Assembly (NCBI GenBank): GCA_021740585.1
Contig: JAIOZM010000002.1
Location: 31,989-95,988, forward strand
Length of the DNA: 64,000 bases
Direction of reading: 5' to 3'
Source: Bacteroidales bacterium
GTDB lineage: Bacteria; Bacteroidota; Bacteroidia; Bacteroidales; GCA-2748055
Below are positions 39,011 through 47,771 of the stretch, piece by piece (within the stretch, counting starts at the first letter, position 1; the number at the start of each line of letters is the position of its first letter). The notes beneath the pieces were generated by a model. The model saw only the letters and a list, made by a program, of their open reading frames with translations. It searched no databases and was not told where the DNA came from. A program made the position numbers and the translations under genes.

Positions 39011-39246
39011 TTCTGTGTTTTTACAAATTGTTTGGTTTGAAGGAAAAATATAAAGCTAATATATACTTTCTATTGTTTATACTTTTCCCCGAATTATTAG
39101 ATATGACCGGAAAAAATTCTCCAATCGTAATTTTAGTTTAGCAATCTTTTTGTGTTGGTTAAAATACTAAATTTTTATAGTAATATCGAATTCAAAATAT
39201 ACTTAATAACATCTCCGGAATTAAGTTCAGGGAAAATAAAATAAAG

Positions 39247-40044
39247 ATGGACAATAAGCCTCCCTTCAAGCAGATATTTAGTAATTTTACAAAAAAGTTT
39301 TTTATGATATTTTTCGAACAATTAGGGAAATTCTTTTTATTGCTGACAAAAGTTTTTGCCAAACCTGAGAAATACAGGATTTATTACAAACAAACTTTAC
39401 GCGAAATTGAGAGCCTTGGTATCAATTCATTCGGTATAGTTGTAATTGTATCAGTATTTGTGGGCGCAGTTATCACCATACAAACCAATTACAATATCGA
39501 AAATCCTCTCTTACCCAGCTATTTGGTTGGAGTAACAGTTCGCGACTCTCTGTTGCTTGAATTTTCTTCGACTATGGTTGCTTTAATTCTTGCAGGAAAA
39601 ATTGGATCCAGTATTTCTTCTGAAATTGGTACAATGAGAGTTTCTGAGCAAATCGATGCTCTGGAAATTATGGGGGTTAACTCTGCAAGTTTTCTGATTC
39701 TTCCGAAAATAATAGCCGCTGTTTTTTTCTTCCCCATCCTCTCTCTTCTTAGCATGTTTGTTGGGATTTTTGGAGGATACCTCATCTGTGTAATTGCAGA
39801 CGTGGTTCCGCCATCAGATTATATATATGGTATCCAATATGCTTTTTATCCGCATTACATTAGCTATGCAATAACCAAAGTTGTCTTTTATGCCTTTATA
39901 ATTGTTACCGTATCGTCTTTCCATGGATATTATGCAAGTGGTGGCGCACTCGAAGTGGGAAGATCAAGTACCAAAGCAGTTGTTCACAGCAGTATCTTAG
40001 TATTACTGGCCAATCTTGTCCTCACCAAATTAATTCTGTCATGA
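39247..40044 (+). CDS. mlaE: MlaE-family ABC transporter permease
   Basis: 265 aa; FVGAVITIQTNYN, LILAGKIGSSISSEIGTMRVSEQIDALEIMGVNSASFLILPKI. Confidence 0.92.
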   Translation: MDNKPPFKQIFSNFTKKFFMIFFEQLGKFFLLLTKVFAKPEKYRIYYKQTLREIESLGINSFGIVVIVSVFVGAVITIQTNYNIENPLLPSYLVGVTVRDSLLLEFSSTMVALILAGKIGSSISSEIGTMRVSEQIDALEIMGVNSASFLILPKIIAAVFFFPILSLLSMFVGIFGGYLICVIADVVPPSDYIYGIQYAFYPHYISYAITKVVFYAFIIVTVSSFHGYYASGGALEVGRSSTKAVVHSSILVLLANLVLTKLILS

Positions 40045-40790
40045 TAGAGGTAAAGAACGTTTCAAAAAGGTTTGGAGACACCATTGTTCTGGATAATGTA
40101 TCGGTAAACTTCGAGCAGGGTAAGACCAATCTCATTATTGGACAAAGTGGTTCAGGAAAAACGGTTTTGCTTAAATCAATTGTCGGGTTACATGATATTG
40201 ATGAAGGTGAAATCTGGTTTAGTCACAGGCATTTTAACGCATTAGGCTTCAAGGAAAGAAAAGAAATACGAAAGGAAATCGGTATGCTATTTCAGGGAGC
40301 CGCCCTGTTTGATTCTTCAACAGTAGAGCAAAATGTAATGTTCCCATTGGATATGTTCACAGATAAAAGCTATGAGGAAAAACTGGAAAGAGTGAATTTT
40401 TGCTTAAAAAGAGTGAATATTGAAAATAGTAACGGTCTTTTCCCTGCCGAGTTGAGTGGGGGAATGAAGAAAAGAGTTGGAATAGCCCGCGCCATTGCTC
40501 TTAACCCTATGTATCTCTTTTGCGATGAGCCTAATTCAGGCCTTGATCCTAAAACCGGAATCCTCATCGATAATCTGATTAAAGAGATCACAGAAGAATA
40601 CAATATCACAACCATCGTTAATACCCACGATATGAATTCTGTGGTTGAAATTGGAGATAAAGTAATCTTTATTTATGCCGGCGCTAAGTTATGGGAGGGA
40701 ACAAAGGAGGAGATAATGCATACTGAGAATAAGGAATTAAACGATTTCGTTTTTGCTACTTCACTAGCTCAGAAATTAAAAAAACAATAG
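40041..40790 (+). CDS. mlaF: MlaF-type ABC transporter ATP-binding protein
   Basis: 249 aa; IIGQSGSGKTVLLKSIVGLHDIDEGEIWF, ELSGGMKKRVGIARAIALNPMYLFCDEPNSGLDP; overlaps mlaE by 4 nt. Confidence 0.93.
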   Translation: MIEVKNVSKRFGDTIVLDNVSVNFEQGKTNLIIGQSGSGKTVLLKSIVGLHDIDEGEIWFSHRHFNALGFKERKEIRKEIGMLFQGAALFDSSTVEQNVMFPLDMFTDKSYEEKLERVNFCLKRVNIENSNGLFPAELSGGMKKRVGIARAIALNPMYLFCDEPNSGLDPKTGILIDNLIKEITEEYNITTIVNTHDMNSVVEIGDKVIFIYAGAKLWEGTKEEIMHTENKELNDFVFATSLAQKLKKQ

Positions 40791-40797
40791 GAATCTG

Positions 40798-41340
40798 ATG
40801 GCCAGACTTCATACTTTCATTATCACTGGAGATGTAGAAGGTGGGAAAAGCCTTTTTTTAAAAGATCTCTCAGAATTTCTAATCCTTTTTGAAAAGAGCC
40901 TGTGCGGTTTTATCAGCCGGGGACAGTTTAATTCTGAAGGACAAAAAGATTTTATCTTAAAAGATATAGCTTCTGATACTGAAATACATCTTGCCAGTAG
41001 AAATGAAATACCTTCCTACCTGCATTTTGGAAATTTCTATTTTAATCCTGTTGCTCTTGAAACAGGAAACCATATTATTCAAACAGCCATCACCTCAGGA
41101 GCAAAAATTTTAATTATTGATGAGATTGGCCCACTCGAACTTGCCGAAGAAATATGGTATAACAGCTTTTGTAAAGCTCTCGCAAATTATAATGGAATCC
41201 TGATTTTTAGCACACGACAACGTTTAATTAACGCGGTGGTAGATAAATTTCATATCAAAGAAGCTTATATTGAAAACATTGAACGAACAAGTGCCAGAAA
41301 AATTGGCGAAGCTATTCAAAGTCTATTAAATACAATATAA
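40798..41340 (+). CDS. THEP1/NTPase_1-like nucleoside-triphosphatase
   Basis: 180 aa; Walker A GDVEGGKS, Walker B-like KILIIDEIGPLEL characteristic of NTPase_1. Confidence 0.75.
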   Translation: MARLHTFIITGDVEGGKSLFLKDLSEFLILFEKSLCGFISRGQFNSEGQKDFILKDIASDTEIHLASRNEIPSYLHFGNFYFNPVALETGNHIIQTAITSGAKILIIDEIGPLELAEEIWYNSFCKALANYNGILIFSTRQRLINAVVDKFHIKEAYIENIERTSARKIGEAIQSLLNTI

Positions 41341-41378
41341 TTAGTTATTGTTGTCCGGTAAACTTATAAAACCTAAAA

Positions 41379-41406
41379 AGATTGCCGCGCTGCGCTCGCA
41401 ATGACT
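41379..41406. repeat. Dispersed palindromic element of the GTCATTGCGAGCGnAGCGnnGCAATC type
   Basis: agattgccgcgctgcgctcgcaatgac; outer arms ATTGC/GCAAT around GCGCTGCGC; in the gap before mobA. Confidence 0.65.
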
Positions 41407-41462
41407 CTGAATGTCAATTGACTACTCTGTATTTTTGCTTTCTTTAAAGCATATTTTATAAA

Positions 41463-42047
41463 ATGGATAAAAAAATAAGTGGTATATTACTCGCAGGTGG
41501 GAAAAGCACGAGAATGGGCGAGGATAAAGCTTTTATGAATTATTTGGGAAAAGATTTGTTTCGATATCCACTTGAAATACTGGAGCAATTCTGCGACGAC
41601 ATACTAATTAGCTCGTCAAATCCCCTTTTTTTAGAAACAAGACACCGGATTTATGCAGATGATATTCCGGGATTAGGCCCGATGGGTGGACTTTATACTT
41701 GTCTTAAAAAAATTAAAAATGAATACTCCATAGTTATAGGTTGTGATACACCTTTAATAGACAGTCGACTAATTTCTGATCTTATTAATAATATTGATCA
41801 ACATTCAATAATTGTTCCGCTAAACGACAAGGGATTTCCGGAACCTCTCGTCGGTATTTATAGAAAATCATGCAGCATTACTATTAATAAATGCATTGAA
41901 AACCAGAATTATAAAATGTCCGGCTTATTAAAACAAGAAGATACTCTTAGCCTTGAACTACCCTATCCGCATTCAGAATTAATCAGACTTTTTTCAAACA
42001 TAAATACTAAAAAAGATTTTCAATCTTTACATGGTGATGAAATTTAA
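41463..42047 (+). CDS. mobA: Molybdenum cofactor guanylyltransferase
   Basis: 194 aa; ISGILLAGGKSTRMGEDKAFMNYLGK, IYADDIPGLGPMGGLYTCL, GCDTPLI. Confidence 0.92.
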   Translation: MDKKISGILLAGGKSTRMGEDKAFMNYLGKDLFRYPLEILEQFCDDILISSSNPLFLETRHRIYADDIPGLGPMGGLYTCLKKIKNEYSIVIGCDTPLIDSRLISDLINNIDQHSIIVPLNDKGFPEPLVGIYRKSCSITINKCIENQNYKMSGLLKQEDTLSLELPYPHSELIRLFSNINTKKDFQSLHGDEI

Positions 42048-43239
42048 TAAAATTGAAAATATTCAACTTAGTGATTCCTGGTTAAAAGCCATTGTTATTG
42101 GAAGTCTGTGGGCTAGTTTTGAAATCATTGTGGGCAGTTTCATTCACAATTTACGCCTCCCCTTTGCCGGAACTTTTTTAAGCGCTTTTGCTGTAATATT
42201 TCTTATATCTTTCTACCAGATCTGGCCTGAAAAGTGGATCATCTTACGGGCAGGTATCATCTGTGCTCTTATGAAAAGCATATCTCCTTCAGCCGTAATA
42301 TTTGGTCCGATGATTGGAATCTTCTCAGAAGCTCTGATTCTTGAATTTACGATTATACTTTTAAGAAAAAACTTATTTTCCTATATGATTGGCGGGGGCC
42401 TTGCTGTTTTTAGTGCTTTACTGCATAAAGCTGTAAATCTAGTATTACTCTATAGCTTCGATCTGGTTAAAGTATATGTCAATTTGGTGAATTATGCTGC
42501 CGGTAAATTTAATCTGCCCCAAAGTTCGCCTCAGCAATTAATAATATTATTGTCGGGAATATATATTATTGCCGGAATATTATCTGCCATTTTAGGCTAC
42601 ATAATTGGGAAAAAAGCCTTAAAACGGAAACCTGAAAGAAAAGTGCACCGATTTGAAAATAATACCAAAGAAGAAAACAATCCCCAATCATATTTCTCCG
42701 GTATTCTTTTAATATTACATGTAGCCATGCTAATTCCGGGTCTGTGGTTTCTATCACAGAATTATAATTTCTTTCTTAAACTTTTAATTATATCCTCATA
42801 TTTATTATTCTGCTTACTGCGTTACAAAAATCTGATATACAGATTGTTAAAACCTCTTTTTTGGACTCAATTACTTATCATTCTTATTCTTGCAGCCCTG
42901 TTTCTTGAAAATTCAAAGCAGGATTTTTCATGGAGCTTTGCCTTATACTCCGGATTTACAATGGTGCTGAGGGCTCTTTTTGTAATAATCTGTTTTTCGG
43001 CAATAAGCAGAGAGATCGCAAATCCTGTGATTAAGAATTTTCTTCTTAAAAAAGGAAATGTTAGCATGAGAATATATTTTGCCCTTCAAACCGGATTTTT
43101 GGCTCTCCCCATAATGATAGAAAATTATTCTGAATTCAAATTCATTTATAAAAAACCACTGCATGCCTTAGTAAACATCGTTTCGGAAGCAGAAAATTGG
43201 CTTGAAAGCATAAAACACCACCAAGGAAGCAATTCATAA
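42031..43239 (+). CDS. Uncharacterised polytopic membrane protein; N-half ECF S-component-like, C-half EcfT/CbiQ-like
   Basis: 402 aa; overlaps the mobA 3' end by 17 nt. N-half GSLWASFEIIVGSFIHNLRLPFAGTFLSAFAVIFLI...RAGIICALMKSISPSAVIFGPMIGIFSEALILEF; C-half FTMVLRALFVIICFSAISREIANPVIKNFLLKKGNVSMRIYFALQTGFLALPIMIENY. Confidence 0.6.
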   Translation: MVMKFNKIENIQLSDSWLKAIVIGSLWASFEIIVGSFIHNLRLPFAGTFLSAFAVIFLISFYQIWPEKWIILRAGIICALMKSISPSAVIFGPMIGIFSEALILEFTIILLRKNLFSYMIGGGLAVFSALLHKAVNLVLLYSFDLVKVYVNLVNYAAGKFNLPQSSPQQLIILLSGIYIIAGILSAILGYIIGKKALKRKPERKVHRFENNTKEENNPQSYFSGILLILHVAMLIPGLWFLSQNYNFFLKLLIISSYLLFCLLRYKNLIYRLLKPLFWTQLLIILILAALFLENSKQDFSWSFALYSGFTMVLRALFVIICFSAISREIANPVIKNFLLKKGNVSMRIYFALQTGFLALPIMIENYSEFKFIYKKPLHALVNIVSEAENWLESIKHHQGSNS

Positions 43240-43347
43240 ACTTTCTAAATAAGAATATCTATCTGATTTACTGATTATTAAAAAATTTATGCTAAACAAT
43301 ATATCTAGATATGATAATACACGTATAACTTATTTATTAAATAGTTT

Positions 43348-43376
43348 TAAATTTGTCCGTTCGTTAAATAACGAAC
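43348..43376 (+). promoter_or_regulatory. Candidate -7 box plus overlapping operator for the molybdoenzyme/sulfur cassette
   Basis: TAAATTTG at 43348-43355 followed by perfect inverted repeat GTTCGTT-AAAT-AACGAAC at 43359-43376, 35 nt upstream of the ATG at 43411. Confidence 0.55.
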
Positions 43377-43410
43377 ATTAATCAGATGTTGCTTTGATAA
43401 TTAATCAATT

Positions 43411-45648
43411 ATGGCAAACCGCAGACAGTTTTTAAAATACTCCGCTCTTGGTATTGGCGGAATGACTATTGGCCTAGGTGCATGCAAATACATAGATGAT
43501 TTCACTGAAATTAAAAATAACCCTGGCGCTCTTAATGTCAACCTTACCCGTACCCCAACCTATTGTGAAATTTGTTTCTGGCAATGTGCCGGTTGGGTTT
43601 ACAAAACGAAGGATGGTCAGATATGGAAAATTGTGGGAAACGATGATGATCAGCACAGTAACGGTCGTTTTTGTCCCCGGGGAACGGGCGGGGTAGGGAT
43701 GTATAATGATGAGGACAGACTTAAAACTCCATTAATACGAACCGGTGAAAGAGGCGAATTTAAGTTCCGCGAAGCTAGTTGGGATGAGGCCTTGGACCTC
43801 GTAGCAGAGAACATGAAAAAAATTGCCGCTGAACATGGCCCGGAATGCATAGCCCTGCTTACTCACGGTTCGGGTGGTAAGTTTTTTGGAGAGACTTTAA
43901 AAGCCTTTGGTTCAGACAATATTGCGGCTCCATCCTATGCACAATGCCGGGGACCTCGTGAAGTTGCATTCACAAATACTTTTGGCGAAGGAGTTGGTTC
44001 TCCTGAAAGAATAGATATCCGTGACACCAAGTGTTTGGTTCTAATAGGATCGCATTTGGGTGAAAATATGCACAACGGTCAGGTTCAGGAAATGTCTGCC
44101 GCTATTGATAAAGGTGCCTCCATTATAACAGTTGACCCAAGATTTTCGGTTGCTGCAGGGAAATCGAAATTCTGGCTGCCAATAAAACCTGCAACAGACC
44201 TGGCTCTTTTGCTTTCCTGGATTCATGTAATAATTTATGAAGATTGGTACGATAAAGAATATGTCGAGAAATATACTTATGGCTTTGAATTTCTCAAAGA
44301 GCATGTAAAAACAATGACTCCCGAATGGGCTTATGGAAAGACAACAATTCAGCCGGATATTATAAGAAAAACGGCGAAAGAAATGGTCAATGCAGCTCCA
44401 TCTGTCATTATACATCCCGGAAGACATGTTACCTGGTATGGTGATGATACACAGCGCATGAGAGCGGTAGCTATATTAAATGCCATTTTGGGTTCATGGG
44501 GGCGCAGAGGCGGTTATTATAATCCCTCAAAAATTAGTGTGCCAAATTATCCTCATCCTGAGTATCCAACGCCAACAAAAACCTGGAGAGATGCCTTCCC
44601 CGGGAAATATAATCTTGTTGATGAAACTCTGGCATCAGGAATTTGTGATGCAACTATTCCGTCCATAGACAGAGCCTGTAATTTTAAAATGTGGTTAGTA
44701 AATGGAACGAATCTGATAAATACACTTCCGGATAACGCAAAAACACTTAGGGCAATTGAAAATCTGGATTTTATCGCCGTTGTTGACACCATGCCAATGG
44801 AAATTGTCAGTTATGCCGATGTTGTTTTACCAGAGTGCACCTATCTTGAAAGATACGATACTCTCCGTGTAAGCCCCCATCGCAAACCATCCATTGCATT
44901 AAGAATGCCCGCAGTAGAGCCAAAATATAATACAAAACCTGCCTGGTGGATGGCAAAGCAACTTGCTGAAAAACTTGGGATTGGTCATTATATACCTTAT
45001 AATACTATAGAGGAAATGCTCGACTGGCAGCTTAAAGAAGCTGGGACATCACTCGAAGAAATGCAAAAAGTAGGAGTTAAAAACTATGAGCGTGATTGGG
45101 ATGACTTATTCTTTACTGAAAATGAAGATGTTGAATTTTTTACCAATACAGGAAAAATTGAATTGTATTCAACAGCATTTGCACAGGAAGGTTTTGATCC
45201 CATGCCAAATTATACAGAGCACCCTCAGCCACCTGAAGGATTTTATCGCCTGAACTATGGAAGAGCCCCAATGCATACTTTTTCCCGTACTGCAAACAAT
45301 CCAAATCTAACCGATTTGATGAGTGAAAATGTTTTATGGGTAAATCCAAAAGTAGCAAGTCTTTGGGGACTTAAGGAAGCACAGCCTGTCTGGTTGATCA
45401 ATCAGGATGGTATTGTGTCGACTTTCCCAATTAAGGTTAGGGTTACTGAAAGGATTCGGTGGGACTCGGTATATATGGTTCACGGTTTTGGACACAACCA
45501 GAAACAATTAACCCGTGCTTACGGGAAGGGAGCCAGTGATACCCAATTAATTAGTCACGTAATGGAAGACCCGATAATGGGAGGAACCGGAATGAGAGGA
45601 AATTTTGTTAGCTTTTTAACTGAAAAACCAGAGGAGGCCGTACTATGA
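43411..45648 (+). CDS. Molybdopterin-dependent oxidoreductase catalytic subunit (PsrA/PhsA-like polysulfide/thiosulfate reductase type), Tat substrate
   Basis: 745 aa; Tat motif NRRQFLKYSALGIGG; 4Fe-4S motif YCEICFWQCAG...FCPRG; YAQCRGPREVA candidate Mo-ligand Cys. Confidence 0.9.
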   Translation: MANRRQFLKYSALGIGGMTIGLGACKYIDDFTEIKNNPGALNVNLTRTPTYCEICFWQCAGWVYKTKDGQIWKIVGNDDDQHSNGRFCPRGTGGVGMYNDEDRLKTPLIRTGERGEFKFREASWDEALDLVAENMKKIAAEHGPECIALLTHGSGGKFFGETLKAFGSDNIAAPSYAQCRGPREVAFTNTFGEGVGSPERIDIRDTKCLVLIGSHLGENMHNGQVQEMSAAIDKGASIITVDPRFSVAAGKSKFWLPIKPATDLALLLSWIHVIIYEDWYDKEYVEKYTYGFEFLKEHVKTMTPEWAYGKTTIQPDIIRKTAKEMVNAAPSVIIHPGRHVTWYGDDTQRMRAVAILNAILGSWGRRGGYYNPSKISVPNYPHPEYPTPTKTWRDAFPGKYNLVDETLASGICDATIPSIDRACNFKMWLVNGTNLINTLPDNAKTLRAIENLDFIAVVDTMPMEIVSYADVVLPECTYLERYDTLRVSPHRKPSIALRMPAVEPKYNTKPAWWMAKQLAEKLGIGHYIPYNTIEEMLDWQLKEAGTSLEEMQKVGVKNYERDWDDLFFTENEDVEFFTNTGKIELYSTAFAQEGFDPMPNYTEHPQPPEGFYRLNYGRAPMHTFSRTANNPNLTDLMSENVLWVNPKVASLWGLKEAQPVWLINQDGIVSTFPIKVRVTERIRWDSVYMVHGFGHNQKQLTRAYGKGASDTQLISHVMEDPIMGGTGMRGNFVSFLTEKPEEAVL

Positions 45649-46178
45649 GATATGCAATGGCAATAGACACTAAAAAATGTGTTGGCTGCTCCGATTGTGT
45701 CGTAGCATGTCAGACCGAAAATAATGTCCCAATCGGATATTGCCGCGATTGGATTGTTGAAGTAAACGATGGTACCTATCCGCAACTGGAAATGGAAATC
45801 CGCTCCGAGCGATGCAATCATTGCGACAATTCACCCTGTGTGCGCTGCTGCCCTACCGGTGCCAGTCATATTGTTGAAGGAGGAATCGTACTGGTTACCG
45901 CCAATGAATGCATAGGCTGTGGAGCTTGCATTTCATCCTGCCCTTACGATGCTAGATATCCTCATCCTGACGGGCATGTTGACAAATGTACTTTTTGTTT
46001 TCACCGCGTGGGAAAAGGACAACAACCTGCATGTGTAGAAGTTTGCCCAACAAATTGTATGTATTTTGGAGATCTTGACGATCCAAAAAGCGAGGTTTCA
46101 GAGATTTTAAAAATCCGAAAATATAAAACGCTTATCCCTCAAGCCGGGACAGAGCCCCAGGTTTATTATCTCATTTAA
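45645..46178 (+). CDS. 4Fe-4S electron-transfer subunit (PsrB/NrfC-like)
   Basis: 177 aa; CVGCSDCVVACQTENNVP, CNHCDNSPCVRCCP, CIGCGACISSCPYDARY; overlaps the upstream gene by 4 nt. Confidence 0.93.
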   Translation: MRYAMAIDTKKCVGCSDCVVACQTENNVPIGYCRDWIVEVNDGTYPQLEMEIRSERCNHCDNSPCVRCCPTGASHIVEGGIVLVTANECIGCGACISSCPYDARYPHPDGHVDKCTFCFHRVGKGQQPACVEVCPTNCMYFGDLDDPKSEVSEILKIRKYKTLIPQAGTEPQVYYLI

Positions 46179-46195
46179 ATTGAAAAAATAAAACT

Positions 46196-47137
46196 ATGAG
46201 AGAAGAAATTATTACAAGCGGCAGGATGAATGACAAAATTGATCCTTTCCTTAATATCTGGCACTGGGAGATCCCACTATATCTGTTTTTGGGAGGACTT
46301 GCGGCCGGTATTTTATTTTTTGCTGCCTTCTACAGCATTCGCGGAAAAGAAAAGGAGTTTCCATCCGCCATTGAGAAAGCTCCTTTAATTGTTCCGGCCT
46401 TATTAATTATTGGGTTAATCTCATTATTTTTAGACTTAAATCACAAACTCTATTTCTGGAGATTATACACAACTATTCGTTTAGAGTCACCAATGTCGTG
46501 GGGAGCCTGGGTGTTGATGATAATAACTCCTTTATCTTTTATCTGGGCTGCTATTCATTTAAAGAAAGTCTACCCTAACTTTAAATGGCCATTTCCCTGG
46601 CTTGATATAGTAGAGGAATTCTTTATAAAGTACAAAAAAGTGTTAGCCTGGAGTATGTTGGTATCGGCCCTTATTCTTGGTATGTACACCGGAATTCTCC
46701 TTTCTGCATTTAATGCACGTCCTCTGTGGAATACCTCTATATTGGGACCACTGTTTCTCGTATCCGGATTATCGACCGGTGCCGCCACCAATATACTGTT
46801 TGCTAAAACTCACCTGGAAAAGAAAACATTCTCTACCATTGACCTGGCTCTGATTGGAATAGAACTTTTTCTGATTGTTCACCTTTTCATGGGTCTTCTG
46901 GCAAGCACTCAGGTACAAATTGAGGCTGCAAACCTTTTTCTGGGCGGACCATATACAGCGGTATTCTGGGTATTGGTAGTGCTAATTGGAATGATAATAC
47001 CCGCTGTTATAGAAATACTTGAACTCTGGAAGTTTAAAATTCCTCTGTTAATACCTGCAATAATGGTATTATTTGGTGGGGTGTTGCTTAGATTTATTAT
47101 TACTTTTGCCGGCCAAACCAGCAGATGGCTATATTGA
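46196..47137 (+). CDS. nrfD: NrfD/PsrC-type quinol-interacting membrane subunit
   Basis: 313 aa polytopic; WHWEIPLYLFLGGLAAGILFFAAFYSI. Confidence 0.93.
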   Translation: MREEIITSGRMNDKIDPFLNIWHWEIPLYLFLGGLAAGILFFAAFYSIRGKEKEFPSAIEKAPLIVPALLIIGLISLFLDLNHKLYFWRLYTTIRLESPMSWGAWVLMIITPLSFIWAAIHLKKVYPNFKWPFPWLDIVEEFFIKYKKVLAWSMLVSALILGMYTGILLSAFNARPLWNTSILGPLFLVSGLSTGAATNILFAKTHLEKKTFSTIDLALIGIELFLIVHLFMGLLASTQVQIEAANLFLGGPYTAVFWVLVVLIGMIIPAVIEILELWKFKIPLLIPAIMVLFGGVLLRFIITFAGQTSRWLY

Positions 47138-47159
47138 CAATTTGTTTAAAATCAGTTAT

Positions 47160-47687
47160 ATGACAACAACTAAATTAAAATCAAAAACCTATATGAATCC
47201 ATACCTGGCAGGAGTTTTGCTGGGTTTAGTTTTACTAACCGCCAACTTTATCTCCGGGAGGGGTCTTGGAGCAAGTGGTGCTGTTAAAAGTGTTATTGTA
47301 ACAGCTGTTGATGCTGTTGCCCCGGGTCATGCAGAAAATGCTCCATTTTATGTTGAATATCTTGAAGCTCATCCAAAACCTATGAAATCATGGTTGGTTT
47401 TTGAAATGCTTGGCGTATTGGTTGGTGGATTCCTCTCCGGTGCCCTCGCAGGAAGATTAAAGTTTAAGGTTGAACATTCTCCAAAAATCACTTCGAGAAG
47501 AAGACTTATTTTTGCTTTAGCAGGAGGTATTCTTTTCGGTTTTGGATCCCAACTGGGACGTGGATGCACAAGCGGATCTGCCCTTAGCGGAATGGCTGTA
47601 TTATCTTTGGGAGGAATAATAACTATGGCTGCCATATTTGGAACTGGCTATGCACTGGCATATTTTGTTCGAAAAAACTGGATTTGA
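47160..47687 (+). CDS. YeeE/YedE-family sulfur transport protein, half 1
   Basis: GSQLGRGCTSGSALSGMAVLSLGGIITMAAIFGTGY; ATG at 47160 preferred over the track start 47073 inside nrfD. Confidence 0.88.
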   Translation: MTTTKLKSKTYMNPYLAGVLLGLVLLTANFISGRGLGASGAVKSVIVTAVDAVAPGHAENAPFYVEYLEAHPKPMKSWLVFEMLGVLVGGFLSGALAGRLKFKVEHSPKITSRRRLIFALAGGILFGFGSQLGRGCTSGSALSGMAVLSLGGIITMAAIFGTGYALAYFVRKNWI

Positions 47688-47771
47688 GAAATTCATATCC
47701 CGAACATTAGATTTATTACAAAAATAGATGCAGAATTAAAAAGAAACTGATAAAATTTAAAATATACTAAA

